Assembly (NCBI GenBank): GCA_022791455.1 | Contig: JAAVZC010000008.1 | Coordinates: forward strand, 208,901-272,900 | Origin: Eggerthellaceae bacterium | GTDB taxonomy: Bacteria; Actinomycetota; Coriobacteriia; Coriobacteriales; Eggerthellaceae | Reading direction: 5' to 3' | DNA length: 64,000 nucleotides | Shown here: positions 47,057 through 54,790 of the stretch, piece by piece | How the letters are laid out: every line of letters begins with the position of its first letter | How positions within the stretch are numbered: the stretch's first letter is position 1 | Notes under the pieces: model-generated | What the model saw: the letters and a program-made list of their open reading frames with translations, nothing else | Database searches by the model: none | What the model was told of the DNA's origin: nothing | Made by a program: the position numbers and the translations under genes

Positions 47057-48277
47057 ATGACCGAAGAACAACCGCAGAAAAGCGACCTGTCCCGCGCTTT
47101 CAGCGAGGACGGCGCGAAGAAGACCCACATCGGCGGCCAGGCGCTCATCGAGGGCGTCATGATGCGCGGCAAGCTGAACTGGGCCGTTGCCGTGCGCGAG
47201 CCGGACAGCGGCATCTACGTGGAAGAGCACGACCTGGCCAGCGGCAAGCAGAAGAACGGCTGGATGTACTGGCCGCTTGTGCGCGGCTGCCGGGCGCTGG
47301 TGGAATCGCTGGTGCTGGGGTTCAAGGCGCTCGAGATTGCCGCCATGCACGCTTTCGGCGACGAGGAGGGGGAGGAGAAGGCTCTCGACGTCGCCGAAGC
47401 GGTGGAGGTGCAAGAAGAGCTGGACGCCGCCTCCGCTGTGGGCCGGGAGGAAGAGCGCCATTTCGACTGGAAGCGCGATTTCGGGAACCCGGATACCGTG
47501 GTAGACGGCCTGGGGGCCCAGCGCACGTTGGAAGTTGTGGGCGAACCCGCGCCGTCCGATGCGAAATCGACTTCCGTGAGGGAAGTTGACGCCGACGAGG
47601 CGGAAATGGAGTTCGGCCACAAGGAGATGGTGATCTCCATGGCGTTCGGCGTGGTGCTGGGCATCGTGCTGTTCATCGTGGCGCCGGCTGCCATCACCAA
47701 TTTGGTGGTAGGGGAGTACGACTCCCACACGGTGCTCTGGAACGTGGTGGACGGCATCCTGCGCGTGGCGGTCTTTGTCTTCTACCTGTGGCTCATCGGC
47801 CGCATGAAGGACATCCGCCGCATGTTCATGTACCACGGCGCCGAGCACAAGACCATCCATTGCTACGAGCACGAGTTGCCGCTGACGGTGGAGAACGCCC
47901 GCAGCTTTCCGCGGCTGCACGTGCGCTGCGGCACGGCGTTTCTCATCATGGTGATGATCATCGCCATCTTGGTCTACACCATCTTCCCGCTGAACTCCAT
48001 CATCGCCGCGTGGGGCGTGCCGGACGGGCTGCCGAAGCTGGCGCTGGTCATTTTAGTGCGCATCCTGCTCATGCCCCTCATTGCCGGCATCTCTTATGAG
48101 ATCACGGTGAAATGGGCTGGGTCGCATCCGGACAATCCCCTGGTCAAAGTGGTTCTTTGGCCGGGTATGCAGATGCAGTACCTCACCACTAACGAGCCCG
48201 ACGACGAGCAGCTGGAATGCGCCATCGCCGCCATGCAGAAGGTGCTCGAGCGGGAGCAGGGACCGGTCGCCGCATAG
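47057..48277 (+). CDS. DUF1385 family membrane protein
   Basis: 406 residues, function unknown. The family start THIGGQALIEGVMMRG (about 24-39) and the block RRMFMYHGAEHKTIHCYEHELPLTVENAR...LHVRCGTAFL are clear. It has about four membrane helices in the C-terminal half. A ~90-residue acidic insertion (EEGEEKALDVAEAVEVQEEL, EVDADEAEMEFG) splits the domain and explains the extra length over the usual ~300. The gene is commonly found near prmC/prfA or rpmE; here it follows thyX. The family may be metal-dependent because of the conserved His/Glu/Cys, but this is a guess. Confidence 0.86.
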   Translation: MTEEQPQKSDLSRAFSEDGAKKTHIGGQALIEGVMMRGKLNWAVAVREPDSGIYVEEHDLASGKQKNGWMYWPLVRGCRALVESLVLGFKALEIAAMHAFGDEEGEEKALDVAEAVEVQEELDAASAVGREEERHFDWKRDFGNPDTVVDGLGAQRTLEVVGEPAPSDAKSTSVREVDADEAEMEFGHKEMVISMAFGVVLGIVLFIVAPAAITNLVVGEYDSHTVLWNVVDGILRVAVFVFYLWLIGRMKDIRRMFMYHGAEHKTIHCYEHELPLTVENARSFPRLHVRCGTAFLIMVMIIAILVYTIFPLNSIIAAWGVPDGLPKLALVILVRILLMPLIAGISYEITVKWAGSHPDNPLVKVVLWPGMQMQYLTTNEPDDEQLECAIAAMQKVLEREQGPVAA

Positions 48278-48430
48278 TTTTCTACGGTCCCTTCACGAAA
48301 AGGTAACAGTGACGGGGAGGTTCCGTTACGCCTAGTTCGCTCTACTAAACTTTGTATAGAGGTTTTTGGAAGCCGTTCCCTTGGGGTCAGTTCGCAAGGG
48401 GTCGGCGATGCAGGAAAGGATGTGGTCTTA

Positions 48431-48802
48431 ATGGCTGAATCACTTACCGACGAGTTGGCTGCTTACGGAATCGACTACGTGGATGCCATGGACCGCTTTG
48501 GGGACAACGCCGATCTGTACGAGCGTCTTGCCCTGAAGTATTTGGACGACTCCCACTACGTGGCGCTGGTGGCCGCGATGGAGGCGAAGGACTATGAAGA
48601 GGGCTATTCTCAGGCCCACAGCCTGAAGGGCGTTTCCGGTAACCTTTCCTTCCGCGACCTGTTCCAGGTGGCCACCTATGTTTCCGATGCGCTGTTCGCC
48701 GGCGAGATTGATGCGGCGCAGAAGCACATGCCGGCTTTGGGCGATGCCCATAAGAAGGTGCTGGAAGGCCTGACCGCCTGGAAGGACGGCCAACTGGCCT
48801 AG
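48431..48802 (+). CDS. Single-domain histidine phosphotransfer (HPt) protein
   Basis: 123 residues, all-helical. The phosphorylatable His is in QAHSLKGVSGNL (about 59-70), matching HxxKG of HPt domains. No kinase or receiver domain is attached, so it should shuttle phosphoryl groups between a hybrid sensor kinase and a response regulator coded elsewhere. ATG 48431 has AAAGGA 10 nt upstream, which is better than GTG 48422 with only 1 nt. The 153-nt upstream gap holds TATAGA/TACTAA-like AT-rich boxes but no clear promoter. Its stop overlaps the end of the convergent gene by 3 nt. Confidence 0.84.
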   Translation: MAESLTDELAAYGIDYVDAMDRFGDNADLYERLALKYLDDSHYVALVAAMEAKDYEEGYSQAHSLKGVSGNLSFRDLFQVATYVSDALFAGEIDAAQKHMPALGDAHKKVLEGLTAWKDGQLA

Positions 48803-49551
48803 CGGTCTTCCAGATGGAAGCTGAGCTTGCGAAGCGGCAGCCCTAACCGATAGCACTTGTCCCTGAGCGCCTCCGCGGAGGCGCTCAGTTTTTGTTGGGC
48901 GGCGGCAGAGCCGACTGTGACGTCGCAGTAGTAGCGCTGGCGGGAGGCTTTGGTGGCCTCGGTAGGCTGGCCGGCGAAGGGAACGGGGGTGACGCGAGCG
49001 CGCAGGATGGGGGCGGCAACGGCGGGCGCCTCCTCCTCGAACACGATGACGCAGGCGCGCCGCAAGATGGCCAGCGCCTCGCGCTCGTCTACGATGCGCA
49101 GCTTCTTTCCCGTGCTGGCGGCCGCGCTGGGAGCTACCGGGGCGCTCTGCACCTCCAACAGCTTCTCCAGAGGGTGCCGCTGCAGCATGCCGCGCTTCGA
49201 CGCGCCGATGCGGAACTCGTCGCACTGATAGCCGCACAGGGCCAGCTGCAGCCGCAGGCTCTCCCGGCGAGCGTTCAGCTCCGAGCGGCTCATGGCATCG
49301 GAGAGCATCACCTCGAACACGGTGATGGGCTTGTCCCGCAGCCGGCCCCCGCGCGGCTCTTCGGTGCGCAGGTACACGGCGTTCACTTTGCTCAGCAAGT
49401 AGTTCGCCGCCGGCGGGTTGTCGGCCCAGGTGATGCGGACGCAGTTGATGAACGCCTGGTACAGCGGCATAAGCCCCTGCTTCTTCGCGAACTGCGGGGG
49501 CATGTCCTTCAAAAGCGCTGAGGCTTCTTGGCTTATGTGGCGCATCTTCAT
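48799..49551 (-). CDS. Uncharacterised protein downstream of the SOS-boxed repair genes
   Basis: 250 residues, family not recognised. No signal peptide or membrane helix. The N-terminal half looks folded (MRHISQEASALLKDMPPQFA, LYQAFINCVRITWADNPPAANY, KVNAVYLRTEEPRGG, CGYQCDEFRIG). An Ala-rich linker and a C-terminal conserved-looking end (QRYYCDVTVGSAAAQQKLSA, LGLPLRKLSFHLED) follow. The start is ATG 49551 with AGGAG 5 nt upstream. It lies 48 nt after the TIGR03915-like gene in the same direction. That gap has a CCTCAT/ATGAGG hairpin and a TATAAT at 49582-49577, so it may have its own promoter. It is convergent with, and overlaps by 3 nt, the HPt gene. Confidence 0.65.
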   Translation of the reverse strand: MKMRHISQEASALLKDMPPQFAKKQGLMPLYQAFINCVRITWADNPPAANYLLSKVNAVYLRTEEPRGGRLRDKPITVFEVMLSDAMSRSELNARRESLRLQLALCGYQCDEFRIGASKRGMLQRHPLEKLLEVQSAPVAPSAAASTGKKLRIVDEREALAILRRACVIVFEEEAPAVAAPILRARVTPVPFAGQPTEATKASRQRYYCDVTVGSAAAQQKLSASAEALRDKCYRLGLPLRKLSFHLEDR

Positions 49552-49599
49552 GGGAACTCCTGTTTTTCGGCCCCTCATTATAGGGGATGAGGCGGCGCT

Positions 49600-50472
49600 T
49601 TAGGCCTCGCCCTGCACTTCGGTGATGTTCTTCCACAACCGCTTCGGCATGAAATGGCGGCGAAGCTCCGGGTTGTAGCGGCAGTTGACCGAGAGCGCCC
49701 GGTAGAAGCGCCGCCATGCGTCGGCCATCACCGCCTCGTCGGCTGCGGCGGGGGGCAGGCGCAGCTCGTGGTCGGGCCAGTCGCGGGTGTTCACCAGCTG
49801 CCAGTTGCCCCCTTCGCTTATGCCGGCTATCGAGTGGGCCTCGTCGTAGATGATGAACGGCTGCACGTTGAAGCGCTCGGCGAAGTGGTCCATGATCAGC
49901 GGCACCACGTTGGCGCTGGGGTTGCAGCGGGCGTAGAACAGGCCGCCTTCCAGCTCTTGGAAGCGGATGAACTGGCGCATATGCTCGCATTCGCGGTTCA
50001 CTGCTACCGACAGCTTGTGCACCGGCTTGATGGCGGGGTTCGCCACGTCGTCGATGAGCCGCCCCACCACTTTGGGGCAGCTGGTGAGCTTGGGGCTGGC
50101 GAAGGCGCTGCGGCAGGTGCCCCGGCGGGGGCAGCGGGAGCAGGGGCGCTTGGCATTCTCTGCCATGGCGTAGGCGATGAACTGGTAGACGGCGGTGGGG
50201 GCCGCGGGGTCGTCGGAGAGGGCGGCCCGGCGGATGCGCCGGTAGCCCCGCCGCCCGCAGGCGCGGAAGATGCCCGCCCGCACGCGGTCCGCTTTCTGCA
50301 GGGAGGTGTCGATGGTCACTGCCGTTTGCGCCAGGCGCGGCTGATAGGTGTCCGCGCGGCAGATGTCTGCCGGCACCTCGTGCCGTTCGAAGGCGCAGAA
50401 TACGGCGGTGAACAGGCCTTCCAGTGTTCCGTCGTAGAGGTAGGCTATGGAATCGTAAACCTCGTCCGCCAT
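49600..50472 (-). CDS. TIGR03915-family DNA metabolism protein, partner of the radical SAM gene
   Basis: 290 residues. It matches the conserved DNA-metabolism family (TIGR03915/DUF4130 type) that is always paired with the radical SAM protein upstream: YLYDGTLEGLFTAVFCAFE near the start, RCPRRGTCRSAF, CNPSANVVPLIMDHFAERF, and WQLVNTRDWPDHELRLPP near the end. Its function is not proven; a role in DNA repair or modification is inferred from pairing with a spore-photoproduct-lyase-like enzyme. Start and upstream stop overlap as ATGA at 50472, which implies coupled translation. Two cysteine pairs could bind a metal. Confidence 0.85.
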   Translation of the reverse strand: MADEVYDSIAYLYDGTLEGLFTAVFCAFERHEVPADICRADTYQPRLAQTAVTIDTSLQKADRVRAGIFRACGRRGYRRIRRAALSDDPAAPTAVYQFIAYAMAENAKRPCSRCPRRGTCRSAFASPKLTSCPKVVGRLIDDVANPAIKPVHKLSVAVNRECEHMRQFIRFQELEGGLFYARCNPSANVVPLIMDHFAERFNVQPFIIYDEAHSIAGISEGGNWQLVNTRDWPDHELRLPPAAADEAVMADAWRRFYRALSVNCRYNPELRRHFMPKRLWKNITEVQGEA

Positions 50473-51929
50473 CAGAAGAGCGCCTCCAGCGCCGGTTGCA
50501 GGTTGGCGAAGGGGAGGGCGGGCGCCGCTGCGGACGTGCGGGAAAGCGCCGGTGCGCGGGGCGGAAGCGCGGCCGGTGCGGGGGCCTTCGGCTGCACGTG
50601 GCCCGTTTGCGCATCCAGTCCGTCGAAAAGCGACAGCTGCCCCGGCACCACCTTGGCGCTGCGGCGGCCGTGGCGGCCGCCATCGATAGGAGCTGCCAGC
50701 TGCGAGCGCAGCCACGCGGCGGAGAAGTCCACTCCCGGCACGGCGTAGGCGCCTTTGCAGGTGACGAAGTAACGGGCGCGCTTCCAGGCTATTCCCAACT
50801 TGCGCAGCTCGTCTTCGCCTAAGCTCGAGTGGCGCCGCGCCCGCAGAATCAGCTTCGCCCCGCGCACCCCTATGCCCGGCACCCGCAGCAGCACCTCGTA
50901 GGAGGCGGTGTTCACCTCCACGGGGAACTGGTCCAGATTCCGCAGCGCCCAAGCGGCCTTGGGGTCGACCTCCAGGTCCAGGAAGGGATTCTCTGCGTCG
51001 ATGATCTCGTCCACGGAGAACTCGTAGAAGCGCATGAGCCAGTCCGCCTGGTAGAGGCGGTGCTCGCGGTTCAGGGGCACGGCGTCGGTTTGGGGGAGTC
51101 GCGCATCGGTGGTCACTGGCACGTAGGCGCTGAAGAACACCCGCTTCATCGAAAGGCTGCGGTAGAGCGAGGCGGACAGGTTCAGGATGTGATGGTCGCT
51201 CTCCGGCGAGGCGCCGATGATCATTTGGGTGGACTGCCCTGCCGGTGCGAAGGCGCGGGAAGCCTTCTTCGGCCGTCGTTGGGCCAGGTAGGTGGTGGTG
51301 CGGCGAGCCAGCGCGCGGGATTCGGCATCCTCGGCGCAACTGTCGCAGATTTGCCGCATGGGGGCCAAGATGTTCGTCTTCGTCTTGTCCGGCGCCAGCA
51401 GCGCCAGGCTGTCTGCGCTCGGCAGCTCCATGTTTACGCTTAAGCGATCGCAGAGAAACCCCAGCTGTTCCAGCAGTTCTGGCGAGGTGCCGGGGATGGC
51501 TTTAGCGTGGATGTAGCCGCGGAAGCCGTACTCGTGGCGCAGGATGCGCAGACTTTCGATCATGCGCTCGGTGGTGTGGTCAGGGCTGCCCGCCACGCCG
51601 GAGCTTAAGAACAGCCCCTCAATGAAGTTGCGGCGGTAGAAGCCAATGGTGAGGTCCGCCAGCTCGCGGGGCGTGAAGGCGGTGCGCTCGATCTCGTGGT
51701 TCGAGACGCGGTTCACGCAATAGGCGCAGTCGCAGGTGCAGACATTGGTCATGAGCACCTTCAGCAGCGTGACGCAGCGGCCGTCCGGGGTGAAGCTGTG
51801 GCAGCAGCCGGCCTGGGTGGCGGCGCCCAGCTGCCCCTTTTTCCCGCTGCGCTGAACGCCCGAGGAGGTGCAGGCCACATCGTACTTGGCGGCATCCGCT
51901 AAAAGCTCCAGCTTGCGTGCAATGTCCAC
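50472..51929 (-). CDS. Putative DNA modification/repair radical SAM protein (TIGR03916 type)
   Basis: 485 residues. The radical SAM cluster motif is C64-x3-C68-x2-C71 (VCTCDCAYC). The core barrel holds LFLSSGVAGSPDHTTERMI, HAKAIPGTSPELLEQLGF, LSVNMELPSADSLALLAPDK and TQMIIGASPESD. A helix-hairpin-helix motif LLRVPGIGVRGAKLIL (about 350) suggests DNA contact. The C-terminal ~70 residues are Pro/Ala-rich. The protein is distantly like spore photoproduct lyase, which cuts a DNA photoproduct. The start is GTG 51929 with a near-perfect AGGAGGT 4-5 nt upstream. SOS-type boxes lie directly upstream, consistent with induction by DNA damage. Confidence 0.88.
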   Translation of the reverse strand: MDIARKLELLADAAKYDVACTSSGVQRSGKKGQLGAATQAGCCHSFTPDGRCVTLLKVLMTNVCTCDCAYCVNRVSNHEIERTAFTPRELADLTIGFYRRNFIEGLFLSSGVAGSPDHTTERMIESLRILRHEYGFRGYIHAKAIPGTSPELLEQLGFLCDRLSVNMELPSADSLALLAPDKTKTNILAPMRQICDSCAEDAESRALARRTTTYLAQRRPKKASRAFAPAGQSTQMIIGASPESDHHILNLSASLYRSLSMKRVFFSAYVPVTTDARLPQTDAVPLNREHRLYQADWLMRFYEFSVDEIIDAENPFLDLEVDPKAAWALRNLDQFPVEVNTASYEVLLRVPGIGVRGAKLILRARRHSSLGEDELRKLGIAWKRARYFVTCKGAYAVPGVDFSAAWLRSQLAAPIDGGRHGRRSAKVVPGQLSLFDGLDAQTGHVQPKAPAPAALPPRAPALSRTSAAAPALPFANLQPALEALF

Positions 51930-51944
51930 CGCGACCTCCTATCA

Positions 51945-51974
51945 TGTACAAACGTTCGTACGAATATCTGTTCG
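51945..51974 (-). promoter_or_regulatory. Two overlapping LexA-like (SOS) boxes upstream of the radical SAM gene
   Basis: On the minus strand CGAACAGATATTCG (51974-51961) differs by one base from the Gram-positive consensus CGAAC-N4-GTTCG. CGAACGTTTGTACA (51958-51945) is a second, poorer match. Centres are 16 nt apart, 16-45 nt before the GTG and just upstream of the ribosome site, where a repressor would block transcription. Confidence 0.68.
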
Positions 51975-52035
51975 TGATATTAGGGGAGCCAACCCCCGCC
52001 GTCAAGCGAACAAACTGTGCTTTCGGCGGGATAAA

Positions 52036-52066
52036 GAAAAAGGTCAGATGACAATACATCTGACCT
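52036..52066 (-). terminator. Terminator after tRNA-Thr
   Basis: AGGTCAGATG (52041-52050) / CATCTGACCT (52057-52066), a perfect 10-bp stem. On the minus strand it is followed by TTTTT (52040-52036). It ends the tRNA transcript and insulates the radical SAM operon. Confidence 0.88.
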
Positions 52067-52073
52067 GGGGTTT

Positions 52074-52148
52074 TGGAGCCAGTGACAGGAATCGAACCCG
52101 CAACCCACTGATTACAAATCAGTTGCTCTACCGTTGAGCCACACTGGC
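52074..52148 (-). tRNA. tRNA-Thr(UGU)
   Basis: Minus-strand cloverleaf of 75 nt including an encoded CCA. The acceptor stem GCCAGTG pairs with CACTGGC, with discriminator U. The D-arm contains GCTCAACGGTAGAGC. The anticodon stem CTGAT / ATCAG encloses TTTGTAA, giving anticodon TGT (Thr, reads ACA). The T-arm is GCGGGTTCGATTCCTGT. A -10-like TAGAAT lies upstream at 52184-52179. Confidence 0.95.
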
Positions 52149-52238
52149 AAATGCGAGGCCTTGCCTCGAACGTCCGCTATTCTACCGTATCTGGCGAACA
52201 AGCTGCGGAAAAAGATTGAGTTGGACAAATGCGCCAGC

Positions 52239-52688
52239 CTACGATGACGCTTTTTTCGGCCGTCCCGGTTTGGCGGGGGTGGCCTTTCTGGCTTCCACGC
52301 TGTTTTTGGTGACCCATGTGTTTCTGCCTTCGTGGAAGCCGTCGAGGATGCCCGATTTAAGCATGTGCGTGATTCGGGCGGGGGAGACGCCAAGGACGCG
52401 CGACGCGTCTGCCGCCGAAATCACCTCCTCTTCCCGAAGGGGCTCGTCTGCTTCGAAGTAGACCATCACGGTTTCGGCATCGTGGGGGCAGGGGGTCCGC
52501 GAGGCGGCGGGCGCTTGCTTGCCCGCCTTCAGCAAGGACTCGATTTCAGCTTTCGCGGTTTCTGCGCCTGCTGCTGCGGCTTCGGTGAAATCCACTCCTT
52601 CCGCGGCGCATTCCGGGAGGTCGGGGAAGGAAACGCGGTAGCCTTCCTCTTCGGGGAAGAGGAAGGCCTGATAAACATATCTACCCAT
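52239..52688 (-). CDS. HicB-family antitoxin-like protein with C-terminal HTH (second copy)
   Basis: 149 residues. The N-terminal HicB fold (YQAFLFPEEEGYRVSFPDLPECAAEGVDFTEAA) matches the partial RNase-H fold of HicB. Residues about 88-135 hold a helix-turn-helix (ISAADASRVLGVSPARITHMLKSGI, WVTKNSVEARK). The tail PAKPGRPKK looks like an AT-hook. It overlaps the upstream paralogue by 8 nt. The two share the layout HicB fold, HTH, GRPKK tail but only about a third of their residues by eye, so this is an old duplication. It may bind the same operator as a hetero-oligomer or neutralise a different toxin. Confidence 0.83.
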   Translation of the reverse strand: MGRYVYQAFLFPEEEGYRVSFPDLPECAAEGVDFTEAAAAGAETAKAEIESLLKAGKQAPAASRTPCPHDAETVMVYFEADEPLREEEVISAADASRVLGVSPARITHMLKSGILDGFHEGRNTWVTKNSVEARKATPAKPGRPKKASS

Positions 52689-53124
52689 TGAGGACCTTCT
52701 TAGGGCGGCCTGCTTTGGGTGCTTCGGCTTTGCGTCCTTCTACGCTGTACCGCGTGACCCAGGTGCGGCCTTCGTGTTCGAACGTTTCGAGCAGCCCCGC
52801 TTTGATCATTTGGGAAACGCGACCAGGGGTAACGCCCAATTCCCGAGCGGCCGCCGCAGCGGTCATGCGAGGCACGGTTTCTTTTCCCGCGTTTACTCCG
52901 ATGATGATGTTGGTGCCGCCGTGGCGCGGCTCGTTTCCAAATGTGGGTTCAGGGAAGGGGAGGTTGTGCATGGCCCGATGCTCCATTTCGGTCTGCAGCC
53001 AATCGGCGGCCATCTCGCACGCGTCCTTGAAGTCGACGCCCTGGGTGCCGCCGTCCATATCGTAGGGGAACGCGAGCTTGCACCCTTCGCTGTCGAACAC
53101 TTCGAATTCGTACACATGGAACAT
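52681..53124 (-). CDS. hicB: HicB-family antitoxin-like protein with C-terminal HTH (first copy)
   Basis: 147 residues. The HicB-like N-terminus (YEFEVFDSEGCKLAFPYDMDGGTQGVDFKDACEMAADWLQ) is followed by an HTH at about 88-133 (MTAAAAARELGVTPGRVSQMIKAGLL, GRTWVTRYSVEGRK) and an AT-hook-like APKAGRPKK tail. It lies 30 nt downstream of hicA, the normal toxin-first order of HicAB. The ribosome site GAGAGGA precedes the ATG at 53124. The expected role is to bind HicA and autorepress the locus through the palindrome at 53354-53367. Confidence 0.84.
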   Translation of the reverse strand: MFHVYEFEVFDSEGCKLAFPYDMDGGTQGVDFKDACEMAADWLQTEMEHRAMHNLPFPEPTFGNEPRHGGTNIIIGVNAGKETVPRMTAAAAARELGVTPGRVSQMIKAGLLETFEHEGRTWVTRYSVEGRKAEAPKAGRPKKVLNG

Positions 53125-53154
53125 GGTGGGTCCTCTCGCGTCTGAGGGCGGAGG

Positions 53155-53331
53155 CTATTTAAGGCCTGCCTGTTTCTTCATTTCTTCGAACAGGACATTG
53201 GGGACTTCGGTGTGGCGTCCCAATGTCGTCCGTCTTCCGTCAGGGTGCACGAGTTTGTCGTGGTTCGTTCCGGGAATCAGGACAAATCCTCGCGCCCTGA
53301 AGAACCGGATAACGTCTTTTCGTTTTGTCAC
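53155..53331 (-). CDS. hicA: HicA mRNA interferase toxin
   Basis: A 58-residue protein, short enough to be missed by length filters. It starts MTKRKDVIRFFRARGFVLIP and continues GTNHDKLVHPDGRRTTLGRH with the active-site His in TNHDKLVHPDGR. It ends VPNVLFEEMKKQAGLK. This is the dsRBD-like HicA fold: GSHxxxxHPDGRxTTLPxH followed by VPxxLxxxIxKQAGL is the known family pattern. It cleaves mRNA independently of the ribosome; HicB blocks it. The start is GTG 53331 with GAGG 4 nt upstream; the stop TAG is at 53157-53155. The good promoter, operator and antitoxin order support it. Confidence 0.9.
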   Translation of the reverse strand: MTKRKDVIRFFRARGFVLIPGTNHDKLVHPDGRRTTLGRHTEVPNVLFEEMKKQAGLK

Positions 53332-53349
53332 GATGCCTCGTTTCTTATA

Positions 53350-53377
53350 ATTATAAACATATGTTTAGATAAATCAA
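53350..53377 (-). promoter_or_regulatory. hicA promoter with embedded palindromic operator
   Basis: Minus-strand TTGATT (53377-53372), 16-nt spacer, TATAAT (53355-53350), with the GTG 18 nt further on. The perfect 14-bp palindrome TAAACATATGTTTA (53354-53367) sits between the two boxes and touches the -10. That is where a HicA-HicB complex would autorepress. Confidence 0.75.
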
Positions 53378-53398
53378 GAACATTGCGAACAAATAACT

Positions 53399-53431
53399 GT
53401 TAACTATTAATATAAACTATTTATAGTTAAC
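53399..53431. promoter_or_regulatory. AT-rich inverted repeat between hicA and the lipoprotein gene
   Basis: GTTAACTAT (53399-53407) / ATAGTTAAC (53423-53431), perfect 9-bp arms around a 15-nt AT-rich centre. It lies about 100 nt before the TTG of the lipoprotein gene. It could be an operator for either divergent unit. The whole 53341-53440 stretch is much poorer in GC than the rest of the window. Confidence 0.55.
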
Positions 53432-53527
53432 TCTCAAGAACGAAAGGCCGGATTTGTCAAAAAGCCTCATGACGGCGATACTTTGCTTTGGTTGATTCGT
53501 GTGGGACTTTTGGGTTTGGAGTTTGTT

Positions 53528-54790
53528 TTGGGTTTTGGGAAGGCGAAGCTGAGGGGTCGCGGGGTTGCGGCTTGGGGTGCGGTGTGGGCGCTGGTTTTGG
53601 CGTTTGCGCTGGGCGGCTGCTCGGCGGTGGAGGAAGCGGCCTCTTTGCCGGATACGGGGGCGGCTGCGGCACCGGTGGCTTCCCAAGAGGAGCCATCCGC
53701 TGCGGAAGCGGAAGGCGCGGCAGATGAAGCTGCTGCAGCGGCCGCAGTCGAAGAGCCTCAAGCTCCCATCACCGACACCCTCACGGTGCGCTTCATCGAT
53801 GTGGGCCAGGGGGACTGTGCGCTGCTCACCTGCGGCGGCCAGTCGCTGCTCATCGACGGCGGCCCGCGCGAGGCCTCTTCCAAGCTCTACGCCATTCTGG
53901 AGCAGCTGGGCATCAGCCGGCTGGACTACATCGTCTGCAGCCATCCCGACGAGGACCACTGCGGCGGTATTGCCGGCGCCCTCAACTTCGCCACCTGCGA
54001 CACCTTCTTCTGCTCCGTGACCGAGCACGACACCAAGACCTTCGCCAACGTGCTGAAGTACCTGGGGGATACGCCGGTCACTGTGCCGTCTGCCGGGGAC
54101 AGTTTCTCCCTCGGTCAGGCCACGGTGACGTTCGTGGGCCCGGTGGAGCCAACGCGCGACGAGAACGAGGGCTCCCTGGTCTGCCGCGTCGATCTGGGGG
54201 AGAGCTCGTTTCTCTTCACGGGCGACGCGGGGGAGACGAGCGAATACCTCATGGTGTCCGCGGGCGCGCCGCTTGACGTGGACGTGCTGAAGGTGGGCCA
54301 TCACGGTTCGGCGGGGTCCAGCTCAGACATCTTCCTGGCGGCGGTGACACCGGAATACGCCGTCGTTTCCGTGGGCAAGAGCAACAGCTACGGGCACCCC
54401 ACCGAAGAGGCGCTTGAGCGGCTGAAGGCGGCGGGGGCGGAAATCCTGCGTACCGACGAGCGGGGCACCATCGCCCTGCAGGCAACGGGGGATGGTGCCA
54501 TCACCCAACTGGCCGACGCCGGGTTTGCCGACGAGGCGGTTGACGGTGCTGCTTACGAGGCTGTTGACGAGGCCTTCTCTCAAGAACCGGTCGCCCCGGC
54601 CGCGCCAACGGAAACCTCCGCGTCCGAAGAGGCCGCTCCTCAGAACGAGCGCACCGTCTATGTGGCGGCGTCAGGCAAAGGCAAGAAGTACCACTCCCGC
54701 CCCGATTGCAGCAACATGAAGGGCACCAAAGAGCTGACCGAAGAAGAGGCGCTCGCTCAAGACTACACCCCTTGCAAGAAGTGCTGGTAG
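53528..54790 (+). CDS. Metallo-beta-lactamase-fold lipoprotein (ComEC C-terminal-like) with Cys/His tail domain
   Basis: About 420 residues. A signal peptide ends in the lipobox ALGGC31, so it is a lipoprotein exposed outside the membrane. After an Ala/Glu-rich spacer comes the MBL fold: VRFIDVGQGDCALLTCGG, HPDEDHCGG (metal site, HxDxDH), FLFTGDAGE, VLKVGHHGSAGSSS and YGHPTEEALERL, most like the ComEC nuclease-like domain. The last 40 residues (YVAASGKGKKYHSRPDCSNM ... CKKCW) are a small Cys/His, probably zinc-binding domain often attached to such proteins. A role in extracellular DNA degradation is inferred, not shown. TTG 53528 has GGAG 6 nt upstream; the frame also opens at TTG 53483. Confidence 0.82.
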   Translation: MGFGKAKLRGRGVAAWGAVWALVLAFALGGCSAVEEAASLPDTGAAAAPVASQEEPSAAEAEGAADEAAAAAAVEEPQAPITDTLTVRFIDVGQGDCALLTCGGQSLLIDGGPREASSKLYAILEQLGISRLDYIVCSHPDEDHCGGIAGALNFATCDTFFCSVTEHDTKTFANVLKYLGDTPVTVPSAGDSFSLGQATVTFVGPVEPTRDENEGSLVCRVDLGESSFLFTGDAGETSEYLMVSAGAPLDVDVLKVGHHGSAGSSSDIFLAAVTPEYAVVSVGKSNSYGHPTEEALERLKAAGAEILRTDERGTIALQATGDGAITQLADAGFADEAVDGAAYEAVDEAFSQEPVAPAAPTETSASEEAAPQNERTVYVAASGKGKKYHSRPDCSNMKGTKELTEEEALAQDYTPCKKCW

